In this document: piece by piece, positions 46,225 to 54,233 of the stretch
How positions within the stretch are numbered: position 1 is the stretch's first letter
Layout of the letters: every line of letters begins with the position of its first letter
From: Nitrospirillum amazonense
Lineage (GTDB): Bacteria; Pseudomonadota; Alphaproteobacteria; Azospirillales; Azospirillaceae
NCBI RefSeq assembly: GCF_007828035.1
Contig: NZ_VITV01000006.1
Location: 1 to 64,000 of the forward strand
Direction: 5' to 3'
DNA: 64,000 bases
The notes under the pieces: generated by a model
Databases searched by the model: none
What the model was told of the DNA's origin: nothing
The model's input: only the letters and a program-made list of their open reading frames with translations
Position numbers and translations under genes: made by a program

Positions 46225-48869
46225 GACCGCGCCCCCTTGGTGGCGCCGGCCAGGGAGCGCACGGACAGGGCCTGGCGCAGGGCGGCGATGTCGGCGGCAC
46301 TGCGCACGGCCAGCGTCACCGTCTGGCCCGGCAGCAGGTCGAAGGCGTTGTCCGACAGGCTGGCGTCCCTGTCACCGAATTCCACCCAGACGCCACGCGC
46401 CAAGCGCTGCGCCTTGATCGTCAGGGTATAGCCGTCGGCGGCGGGCTGCAGGTCGGCGGTCAGCCCCGGATCCGTCAGGGCCAGGTCGATGGCGTCGGCG
46501 AAATAGACGATCTCGCGCGATACCGGCTGGCCGCCCTGCAGCAGTTCCACCACCGCGACGGTGCGGGCCGGATCGGCCCCCTTCAACAGGGCGGCATCCT
46601 CGAAGGTACCGACATCCGTGCTGGACAGCGGCGCCAGGGTGACCGGCGTGGTCCGCTCCTGCCGCACAGTGCCGTCCAGATCCATGACCCGCAGGCGCCA
46701 TTGCACCGCCAGCGGCGCGGTCAGGTCCGACACCAAGTGGATGTCGGTCTTGCCGTTATGGCGTTGGGCCGCGGCCAGCAGCGGGGCGTAGAAGCGTCGG
46801 GCGTGGAACTGCAGCGCCTTCCACCGGCCGAAATAGTCGATGCTGGACCAGGAGGCACCCGGCCACACGTCATTCAGCTGCCAGTACAGCGAGCCCATGC
46901 TATGCGGCCGCGAGGCGCGCAGATGCTCCGCCGCCATCTGTATGCCTTCCGCCTGCATCACCTGGCTAAGGTAGACAAAGGCGGCGAAGTCTTTGGGCTC
47001 GCCATAATATTTGCGGATGTAAAACAGCAGGCGGTCATTGCCGCTGCCATTGGCGAACTTCTGGTGCGCCCGCATGACCGGCGAATTCGGGCTGGCCAGA
47101 TCCTCTGCATTGGCGAAGGCGCGCACCGTGCGCATCACGGGGAAGGATTGCAGGCCGTACTCGGACTGGAAGCGCGGCGTGGTGTCCAGGTAATCCTCCA
47201 GCGGGGCGGAGCCGGACCACACCTTCCAGTAGTGCTTGTCGCCGTCGTCCATCTGGTCGGCGGGGCCGTCGAAATCGGTGCTGGGGGTGCTGGCCCAATA
47301 GGGCACGCCGCCGGCATACTTGGCGACCACGCCGCGCAGCACGTCACCAAACAGCACGGTCATGCCGGTGACGATGCGCTCCCGCTCCACCGGGGCGATG
47401 CTGTCCTTGAACGTCTGGCGGTCGGGCCAGGATTCCCAGCCGGTCTGCACCTCGTTGTTGCCGCACCAGAGGACGATGCTGGGGTGGTCGCGCAGGCGCT
47501 TCACCTGGTCCACCGCCTCGGCCCGGCTGCTCTCGCGGAAGGCCACGTCATAGGGGGTGATGGCGCCGCCGAACATGAAATCCTGCCACACCATGATGCC
47601 CATCTCGTCCGCCAGGTCGTAGAAGGCGTCGTCCTGGTAGTGGCCGCCGCCCCACATGCGCAGCATGTTCATGTTGGCGTCGCGGGCCGATTGCAGCAGG
47701 GCGCGAGCGGTTTCCGCCGGCGCCCGGCTGGGGAAGCTGTCCATGGGGATCAGATTGGCGCCCTTGGCGAAGACGGGGATGCCGTTCACCACGAACTCGA
47801 AGCTCTTGCCCCACTGGTCCGGCGCGCGGCGCAGTTCCACCTGGCGCAGGCCGGTGCGCCGCGCGGAGGTCGCCACCACCTCCGCGCCATCGCTGATGGT
47901 CGCCTTGAAGGTGTAGAGGTCGGGCGCGCCATAGCCCACCGGATACCACAGGCGGGGATGGTCGATACGCACCGGCAGGCTGACTTGGTTGGTGCCGGCG
48001 TCCAGCGCCACGTCCTGGGTAACGGCGGGCAGCGCCGTGCCATCCGGCGCGGTGGGGATGACGGTCACGCGCACCGTGCCCGGCCGGTCGGCGGCGATCT
48101 CGAACTCCGCCCGCACCGCCGCCGTCTCGGTTCCCACCTTCTGCTGATCGACGTGGAAATCGGCCAGGCGAGGGCCATCCCAAGCCTCAAGCCGCACCGG
48201 CCGCCAGATGCCCAGGGTGACGTAGCGGGGACCCCAATCCCAGCCATACTGGTAGTTGGCCTTGCGCACGTAGTTGGAGGTCTGCTTGCCCACCGGCTCA
48301 TCGCCGAAGGCACTGTCGAACTCGCCCGGCAAGGCATAGGGCTGCTTCAGCAACCAGGGTTGCAGCTTGGCAATGGGGGAGTGCAGCGCCACCGACAGGG
48401 TGTTGGCGCCGGGGCGCAGCGCCTGCTTCACCGGCACGCGCCAGCGGCGGAACATGTTGTCGGCCGATAGCAACGGTTTGCCGTTCACGCTGACATCGGC
48501 GAAGGTGTCCAGCCCCTCGAACACCAGGTCGACATGGTCATGGCGCAGCGTCGCCTCATCCACGGCCAGGGTGGTGCGGTAGTCCCAGTCGGCCAGGCCA
48601 ATCCATTGCAGGCCCGCCTCGGCGTCACGGTAGAACGGATCGCCGATGCGGCCCAGGGCCAGAAGGTCGGTCTGCACCGCGCCAGGCACGGTGGCCGCCC
48701 GCCATTGCGTCTCTCCTCCATGCGTCTTGGCGGCCGGATCCTGCGGCGCCAGGCGGAAGGTCCAGCCTTGGTCCAGGTCCCGCGTCACCGGCGCCGCTTC
48801 GGCCAGGCCGGGCGCCATCAGCGCCAAGACGAACGCCAGGGACAGGGAGCGGTTCAGGGCGCGCGGCAT
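46221..48869 (-). CDS. GH2 beta-mannosidase
   Basis: 882 residues. A Sec signal ends GLAEAAP, followed by the GH2 sandwich (WRAATVPGAVQTDLLALGRIGDPFY; YGWDWGPRYVTLGIWRPV), the immunoglobulin-like domain and the TIM barrel with acid/base Glu in LWCGNNEVQTGWESW and nucleophile Glu in RFQSEYGLQSFP. YQYGWDWGPR and CGNNE are typical of beta-mannosidases rather than beta-galactosidases. It would cut the single beta-1,4-mannose of the trimmed N-glycan core. It starts at 48869 behind AGAGGAAA; the frame to 48977 overlaps the GH20 gene. Translationally coupled to GH3. Confidence 0.93.
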   Translation of the reverse strand: MPRALNRSLSLAFVLALMAPGLAEAAPVTRDLDQGWTFRLAPQDPAAKTHGGETQWRAATVPGAVQTDLLALGRIGDPFYRDAEAGLQWIGLADWDYRTTLAVDEATLRHDHVDLVFEGLDTFADVSVNGKPLLSADNMFRRWRVPVKQALRPGANTLSVALHSPIAKLQPWLLKQPYALPGEFDSAFGDEPVGKQTSNYVRKANYQYGWDWGPRYVTLGIWRPVRLEAWDGPRLADFHVDQQKVGTETAAVRAEFEIAADRPGTVRVTVIPTAPDGTALPAVTQDVALDAGTNQVSLPVRIDHPRLWYPVGYGAPDLYTFKATISDGAEVVATSARRTGLRQVELRRAPDQWGKSFEFVVNGIPVFAKGANLIPMDSFPSRAPAETARALLQSARDANMNMLRMWGGGHYQDDAFYDLADEMGIMVWQDFMFGGAITPYDVAFRESSRAEAVDQVKRLRDHPSIVLWCGNNEVQTGWESWPDRQTFKDSIAPVERERIVTGMTVLFGDVLRGVVAKYAGGVPYWASTPSTDFDGPADQMDDGDKHYWKVWSGSAPLEDYLDTTPRFQSEYGLQSFPVMRTVRAFANAEDLASPNSPVMRAHQKFANGSGNDRLLFYIRKYYGEPKDFAAFVYLSQVMQAEGIQMAAEHLRASRPHSMGSLYWQLNDVWPGASWSSIDYFGRWKALQFHARRFYAPLLAAAQRHNGKTDIHLVSDLTAPLAVQWRLRVMDLDGTVRQERTTPVTLAPLSSTDVGTFEDAALLKGADPARTVAVVELLQGGQPVSREIVYFADAIDLALTDPGLTADLQPAADGYTLTIKAQRLARGVWVEFGDRDASLSDNAFDLLPGQTVTLAVRSAADIAALRQALSVRSLAGATKGARS

Positions 48870-48901
48870 GGGAAATTTCCTCTGGTGCGGCATCAGCTTA
48901 G

Positions 48902-51259
48902 TCATGGTTCGGCCTGCAGGCTGACACTTCCGATGGCATATAGCGGACCATGGATAGACGCGGTGTACGTCAGGCATAGGTCATGCTCCCCCGTCGTCAC
49001 CGGCAGCGGGGTGGTCAGGGGGAACTGTGCCGGCGCCTTGGCCGGCGATGGCAGGGGCACGGTGGCGGCCACCGGCCCGTCGCACCCGTCCATCCTCACC
49101 ACCAGCTCGCCGTTCGGCGTGGCCGCGGGATGGCTGCGCACCTTGACGGCGTCATGGGCCAAACCGTAGTTGCGCGGCAGGCGGGCCGCCTGCACCGTCA
49201 GCGCGGTGACGCCGTTCAGCCGGGCCTTGGGATAGACCCAGCAGGCATCGAACAGGTTGACGTTGAACACAGGGGCGCGGGTGGTCGCGTCCGGCGTCAG
49301 GGGAATGCGCAGGCCCATTTCGCCTTCGGGACAGGCCGACAGCTCCCCACTCTGCCGCGTGCGCAACGCATCGGCGGTCAGATCATATCGGCGGGGGGCC
49401 GCCAGCATCTGGCCGGCGTCGCTGAACACGGCCGCGTTCAGGATGGCAGGCAGGGTGAGGTGCAGCGGCGCCTCGTAGCGGGCGGACGCGGGCGTCGGCG
49501 CGCTGCCGTCGGTGGTGTAGCGGATGGTGCCGAAGCTGGCCTGGTTGGACAGGGCCACGGTGGCGGCACCGGCGGCCAACGCGGCGTTGGGCCCGCCCTC
49601 CACCGTGAAATCGACGGCGAAGGCGCTGTCGGCTGCGTCCACGCCCAGGTGACGGTAACGGGCCAGCTGCGCCGGCAAACGCCCCAGGAAATCCCGCCAA
49701 TCGCGCCGATCCTTAGGCGACCACAGCCCTTCCGCCAGGGCGTCGATGCGGGGGTAGATGGCATGGGTCACATGCCACGGCGTCATCATGTATTCCGTCC
49801 AGAGGTTGCCCTGACCGCCCAGCACATGGCGCGCCTGCTCCGCATCCAGTTCCGCCGGCAGGGCGTCGTAGGCATAGATGTCCGCCAGGGTGACGATGGC
49901 CAGGCGGCCGGACGGCTCATCATTCCGCCGGCTTTGCAGGCTGTCCAGGTACAGGGTGGGCGCCGGGGACAGGATCACGTCGTGGTTCATGCGGGCGGCA
50001 TCCACGGCACCCTTGGTGCCGCGCCAGGACATGATCGTGGCCGTGGGCGGGATGCCGCCTTCCAGAATCTCGTCCCAGCCGATCATGCGCCGGCCATGGG
50101 CCGCCAAATACTGGCCCACGCGCTCGATGAACCAGGTCTGCAGCGCGTTTTCATCCTTCAGGCCCAGGGCCCGCATGCGTGCCTGCACCTTGGGTGAGCC
50201 CTTCCACTCATCCTTCAGCGCCTCGTCCCCCCCGACGTGGATGTAGGTGGACGGGAACAGCGCCATCACCTCATCCAGCACGGTCTGGATGAAGGTGAAG
50301 CTGGCCTCATCCACATTGAACAGGTAGGGGTTCACGCCCCAATCCACCGCCACGGCGGGCCGGGCACCGGTGACGCCGATCTTGGGATAGGAGGCCATGA
50401 CCGCCTGGCCGTGGCCGGGCATGTCGATCTCCGGCACGATGGTGACATGCCGGGCGGCGGCATAGGCCACCAGGTCACGGATCTGATCCTGGGTGTAGAA
50501 GCCGCCATAAGGCCCCGATACGACGCCGGGCCCCGATACGACGCTGGGCGGGGTGCGCCAGGCGCCGATCTTGGTCAGCTCCGGATAATGCTTGATCTCC
50601 AGCCGCCAGCCCTGGTCGTCGGTGAGATGGAGATGCAGGCGGTTCAGCTTGTGCGCCGCCATCTGGTCAATCAGGGCCTTGACGCTGTCCAGCGGCTGGA
50701 AGTGCCTGGCCACGTCAAGCATCATGCCGCGCCAGGAAAAGCGCGGCCAGTCACGGATTTCCTGCGCCGGTATGGTCACCGGCCCTTGGTCCGCCCCGGG
50801 TGCGCCCTCCGGCGTCAGCAGTTGGGCCAGGGACATGGCCCCGTAATAGAGACCGGCCTCGTCCCGGGCGGTGACATGGGCGCCGCTGGGCGTCACCTCC
50901 AGGGTGTAACCTTCCGCCTGGGCGACCGGCGCATCGGCCTGAAGGGCCAGGGTGATCGCGGCCCCCTGCCGGGCCTTGCGCACCATCAGGTCCAGCCCAC
51001 GGACACGGCGGACCTGATCGGCCAATTGGGCGGCGGCGAACCGGGCCTGGGCGTCGCCGGCGGGCACGGCAATGACCGCCCCCGCCGGCAGGGTGAAGGT
51101 GCCCTGCCCGGAATTGACTTGGGCCGCGAGGGGAATCAAGGGCGGCGGTGCCGTCTCCGCGGCGGATGCCATCAAGGGTGCGCCCCCTTGGTTGCCCACA
51201 GCGACACCCAAGGCCATGGCCAGGATCGCCGTCGCGGTCCGCTTCCCCAGTCCCCTCAC
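48902..51259 (-). CDS. GH20 beta-N-acetylhexosaminidase
   Basis: 785 residues, GTG start at 51259. Signal peptide (AMALGVAVG...) and small GH20b domain (about residues 40-160), then the catalytic barrel: FSWRGMMLDVARHF, HLHLTDDQGWRLEI, the catalytic Asp-Glu pair in HVGGDEALKDEW, WDEILEGG. Two beta domains follow, including a chitobiase C-terminal-like stretch (ASFGTIRYTTDGSAP). It would remove terminal beta-GlcNAc from antennae or from chitobiose. An 18 bp tandem duplication (50511-50546, 17/18 identical) adds VVSGPG next to VVSGPY in the loop between RTPPS and YGGFYTQ. 19 nt after the GH18 gene. Confidence 0.94.
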   Translation of the reverse strand: MRGLGKRTATAILAMALGVAVGNQGGAPLMASAAETAPPPLIPLAAQVNSGQGTFTLPAGAVIAVPAGDAQARFAAAQLADQVRRVRGLDLMVRKARQGAAITLALQADAPVAQAEGYTLEVTPSGAHVTARDEAGLYYGAMSLAQLLTPEGAPGADQGPVTIPAQEIRDWPRFSWRGMMLDVARHFQPLDSVKALIDQMAAHKLNRLHLHLTDDQGWRLEIKHYPELTKIGAWRTPPSVVSGPGVVSGPYGGFYTQDQIRDLVAYAAARHVTIVPEIDMPGHGQAVMASYPKIGVTGARPAVAVDWGVNPYLFNVDEASFTFIQTVLDEVMALFPSTYIHVGGDEALKDEWKGSPKVQARMRALGLKDENALQTWFIERVGQYLAAHGRRMIGWDEILEGGIPPTATIMSWRGTKGAVDAARMNHDVILSPAPTLYLDSLQSRRNDEPSGRLAIVTLADIYAYDALPAELDAEQARHVLGGQGNLWTEYMMTPWHVTHAIYPRIDALAEGLWSPKDRRDWRDFLGRLPAQLARYRHLGVDAADSAFAVDFTVEGGPNAALAAGAATVALSNQASFGTIRYTTDGSAPTPASARYEAPLHLTLPAILNAAVFSDAGQMLAAPRRYDLTADALRTRQSGELSACPEGEMGLRIPLTPDATTRAPVFNVNLFDACWVYPKARLNGVTALTVQAARLPRNYGLAHDAVKVRSHPAATPNGELVVRMDGCDGPVAATVPLPSPAKAPAQFPLTTPLPVTTGEHDLCLTYTASIHGPLYAIGSVSLQAEP
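50511..50546. repeat. 18 bp in-frame tandem duplication inside the GH20 gene
   Basis: Copies at 50511-50528 and 50529-50546 differ at one base. Each codes for six residues (VVSGPG and VVSGPY on the minus strand), in a loop ahead of GGFYTQDQI, so the enzyme should stay active. One extra copy suggests a recent slippage event. Confidence 0.8.
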
Positions 51260-51278
51260 ACCCGTCCCCTTTCGTGCG

Positions 51279-52370
51279 TCAGCGCTGCGACTTCGGCAGC
51301 TCGTCCCAGACCTTGGGATCTTCCGATCCCAGGACCCAGGAGCAGAAGCCTTCCAGGCCGTATTCCTTCACCAGGGCATAGCGGTCGTGGAAGCTGCGGG
51401 CTTCCGGCATGAACACCCATTCCCGCATCTGGTCGCGGTAGAAGTAATAGAACGCCTCATGCTCCACCGGATCCCACTGGATCTGCGCGCCATACTGCTT
51501 GGCCTGCGGGATGGACTCGTCGGCGTCGAAGTAGGCGCCGGCGATGTTGGACGCCTCGGTCCCATCCGGCTTCACCGGGTTGTCGGTGTACCAGCGGTAG
51601 CCATAGAGCGGGATGCCCAGCGACAGCTTTTCCTTGGGAATGAACTGCAGGGCGTACTTCAGGTGCTCCATCACCCAGGGCATGCCGGCGACGGGGCCGG
51701 GCACGGTCCAGCGGGTGTGCTCGTCATAGGTCATCAGGCAGAACAGGTCGACGGCGTCGCCGATGGCCTTGTAGTCGAAGGCGCCGCGCCAGAATTCCCA
51801 CATCCACTTGGAGAAGGGGCCGCGGCCGGCATGCCCCGGCGCGTTGGGCACCACGGCGATGGATAGCTTCAGGTCGGCGCCATGCAGGGCGGTCGCCGTC
51901 TGCTTGATCAGCAGGGTAAAGGCGTCGCGGTCGGTCCAGGCGATATTCTCGAAGTCGAACTGATAGCCGATCAGGCCGTGTTCCTTGGCCTGCTGCAACA
52001 GCGAGGCGATCATGGCCTTCTTGGCCGGCTCACTGGTGATCAGCTCATGGAACTTCTGCTTGTCCACCGGCGAGATGATGGGCATCACCGGCACCTTGTT
52101 CTCGTGGGCCAGCTTCAGCACATAGGGGTTGGGCTGCCCATACACCAGACCGTTCTGATCGACGCCGTACCAGGTGGGAACCAACAGGTCGATCTTGTCG
52201 ATATGCTGCTCGAACGAGTTAATCGATTTCTGGGTTTCCATCATATAGAACAAGGCGGTAGGCGCCTTAGTCCCAGTGGCGGCCCCAGTGGCGGCCCAGG
52301 CGGTGGACGCGGACCCGGCGGCCACCAGCATAGACAGGCCGGCGGCCAGCGTTCCCAACAGTCGTTTCAT
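51279..52370 (-). CDS. GH18 glycosidase, endo-beta-N-acetylglucosaminidase/chitobiase-like
   Basis: 363 residues. A Sec signal (cleavage near TAWAAT) is followed by one GH18 barrel. The catalytic strand reads GYQFDFENIAW: of the DxxDxDxE motif only the last Asp and the catalytic Glu remain, as in the YaaH/chitobiase-like branch. LFCLMTYDEHTRW, LGIPLYGYRWYTDN and SWVLGSEDP follow. It lies in an operon with N-glycan exoglycosidases; the expected job is cutting between the two core GlcNAc residues to free the glycan. Chitinase activity is less likely without a binding domain. Strong Shine-Dalgarno GAAGGAGATGTC. A 12 bp tandem repeat (52273-52296) adds a few residues just after the signal peptide. 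Confidence 0.88.
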   Translation of the reverse strand: MKRLLGTLAAGLSMLVAAGSASTAWAATGAATGTKAPTALFYMMETQKSINSFEQHIDKIDLLVPTWYGVDQNGLVYGQPNPYVLKLAHENKVPVMPIISPVDKQKFHELITSEPAKKAMIASLLQQAKEHGLIGYQFDFENIAWTDRDAFTLLIKQTATALHGADLKLSIAVVPNAPGHAGRGPFSKWMWEFWRGAFDYKAIGDAVDLFCLMTYDEHTRWTVPGPVAGMPWVMEHLKYALQFIPKEKLSLGIPLYGYRWYTDNPVKPDGTEASNIAGAYFDADESIPQAKQYGAQIQWDPVEHEAFYYFYRDQMREWVFMPEARSFHDRYALVKEYGLEGFCSWVLGSEDPKVWDELPKSQR

Positions 52371-52401
52371 GACATCTCCTTCAAGGCGGCCTTGACGCCG
52401 C

Positions 52402-54066
52402 TCACTGCATCTCGATGCGGTAGACGTAGGCGGCGATGGCGCCCGCCGGCCGCTGCGGCAGGGTCAGGTGCAGGCCATCGGCATCCTGGCGGAAGGTCAG
52501 CGTGCCGCCTCCGGTACCCAGCAGGGTCACGGCCTTCACCTTGTCCTCCGCCTTCAGGCTGTGGATCACGGCCTCCCCTTCCGCCGGCCAGCCAAGCTCG
52601 ATGGCGTAGAGCGCCCCGCCCTTGGTGGTGAAACGGAAATCCTGGGCCGTGTAGGGCTTGGTCTTGGTTTCCTGGAAGGAGCCGCTGGCCACCTCGGTCG
52701 GGCCTTCGCCGAACTGTCGCCAGGGCCGGGTGCCGTAGATGGCCTCGCCATTCACCGTCAGCCAGCCGCCCATGGCCATCAGCGTGTCCTGCGCCCCTTG
52801 AGGAATGCTGCCATCGGCGCGCGGGCCGATGTTCAGCAACAGGTTGCCGTTCTTGGACACCACGTCGGCCAGCAGGTGGATCAGCGCCTGCGGCGATTTG
52901 TAGGTGTCGTTCTCGACGTAGCCCCAGCTGTCGTTGCTGATGGAGGTGCACGTCTGCCAGACGCGCGGCTGGATGCCCGGCAGCTGGCCACGCTCAATGT
53001 CCAGCACGCCGGCGCCTTCGGGGAAAGCGCCGATCTTGTAGTTGACGATGGCGGATCCGCCCAGCTTGGCCTGGCTGTTGTAATAATAGGCCAGGAACTT
53101 GGGCAACGTGCTTCGGAACGCCGGGTGGCTGATCCACCAGTCGAAGTAGATCAGGTCGGGGTGGTAGAGATCCACCAGCTCAGCCGACCGGGCCAGCCAG
53201 TCGCTGAGCCAGGCCTGCGATACCGGCGTGAAGTCGCCGAACACGTCGGCGTCGTCCGACCCCTTCTCCTTCACCCGCAGCTGGGCGGGTCCGTAGAAAT
53301 CGGCGTAGCGTGGATCATTGACGTCTGAAGGGATCTTGCGCCCTTCGTCAAAGAACCAGTCATGCTCCGCCCGGTGGGACGACAGGCCAAGATGCAGGCC
53401 CTGGGCCCGCACCGCCCGCGCCAAGTCACCGATCAGGTCGCGCTTGGGCCCCATGCGCACCGCCGACCAGTCCGACAGCCTGGTGTCGTACATTGCGAAG
53501 CCGTCATGATGTTCCGCCACCGGCACCACGTACTGGGCACCGGCCGCCCGGAACAGGGCGGCCCAGGCGCGGGGATCGTACTTCTCCGCCTTGAACAGGG
53601 GGATGAAGTCCTTGTAGCCGAACTTGTCCTGGGGGCCGAAGGTCTTGATGTGGTGGTCGTATTCCTTGGTGCCCTTGGTGTACATGAGGCGCGAGTACCA
53701 CTCGCTGCCAAAGGCGGGAACGGAATACAGGCCCCAGTGGATGAAGACACCGAACTTGGCGTCCGCGTACCATTGCGGCACCTGATAGGTCTTCAGCGAG
53801 GCCCAGTCCGGCCGGAACGGGCCCTGCCCATCCCCCTGCTCCACCTGCTTCAGCTCGGCGGCGACGTCGGACACATGCTTGGCGCCGCGCTTTTCCCATT
53901 GCAGATCGATTTGCGCCGGCGACAGGGTGTCGGCGGTGGGAGCGGTCGCCGGCGCTGATGGCTGCTTGGCCGCGAGAGCCGCCCCTGCCGGAACGGACAG
54001 CGCCGTCGCCAGCAGGCCGGCCCGGATCAGGCGCCCCCCGGTCAAGCGTGAAGAGCGGCGGATCAT
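52402..54066 (-). CDS. GH29 alpha-L-fucosidase
   Basis: 554 residues, first gene of the glycosidase operon. The signal peptide ends GAALAA; the catalytic domain shows QWYADAKFGVFIHWGLYSVPAF, YVVPVAEHHDGFAMYDT, GLSSHRAEHDW and DLIYFDWWI (nucleophile Asp), followed by NLLLNIGPRADGSIP and a C-terminal beta domain. It would release alpha-1,3-linked core fucose or antennal fucose from plant N-glycans, giving L-fucose for the mutarotase encoded last in the operon. The start at 54066 has GGAGG upstream; the frame to 54144 lacks one. The 167 bp before the gene, after the receptor terminator, must hold a promoter unless readthrough occurs. Confidence 0.93.
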   Translation of the reverse strand: MIRRSSRLTGGRLIRAGLLATALSVPAGAALAAKQPSAPATAPTADTLSPAQIDLQWEKRGAKHVSDVAAELKQVEQGDGQGPFRPDWASLKTYQVPQWYADAKFGVFIHWGLYSVPAFGSEWYSRLMYTKGTKEYDHHIKTFGPQDKFGYKDFIPLFKAEKYDPRAWAALFRAAGAQYVVPVAEHHDGFAMYDTRLSDWSAVRMGPKRDLIGDLARAVRAQGLHLGLSSHRAEHDWFFDEGRKIPSDVNDPRYADFYGPAQLRVKEKGSDDADVFGDFTPVSQAWLSDWLARSAELVDLYHPDLIYFDWWISHPAFRSTLPKFLAYYYNSQAKLGGSAIVNYKIGAFPEGAGVLDIERGQLPGIQPRVWQTCTSISNDSWGYVENDTYKSPQALIHLLADVVSKNGNLLLNIGPRADGSIPQGAQDTLMAMGGWLTVNGEAIYGTRPWRQFGEGPTEVASGSFQETKTKPYTAQDFRFTTKGGALYAIELGWPAEGEAVIHSLKAEDKVKAVTLLGTGGGTLTFRQDADGLHLTLPQRPAGAIAAYVYRIEMQ

Positions 54067-54179
54067 AGCTTGGCCTCCGGTTCGGACAGGTGAGTCGGTC
54101 GGCGGGCAGTGGCGCTGCCCCGCCGCAGGGGGCGGATCTGTCAACCGAGCTCCATTCTGCCAAATTTTTTCTTTAATTT

Positions 54180-54220
54180 AAAAAAGAATGGGCCGCCGCC
54201 AAAGCGCGAGGCGACGGCCC
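54180..54220 (-). terminator. Rho-independent terminator after the N-glycan TonB receptor gene
   Basis: On the minus strand an 11 bp stem (54210-54220 with 54190-54200, one mismatch) is followed by CATTC and a run of six T (54180-54185). It begins 14 bp past the receptor stop and separates the receptor from the glycosidase operon. Confidence 0.8.
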
Positions 54221-54233
54221 AGGGGAGGGAGAC

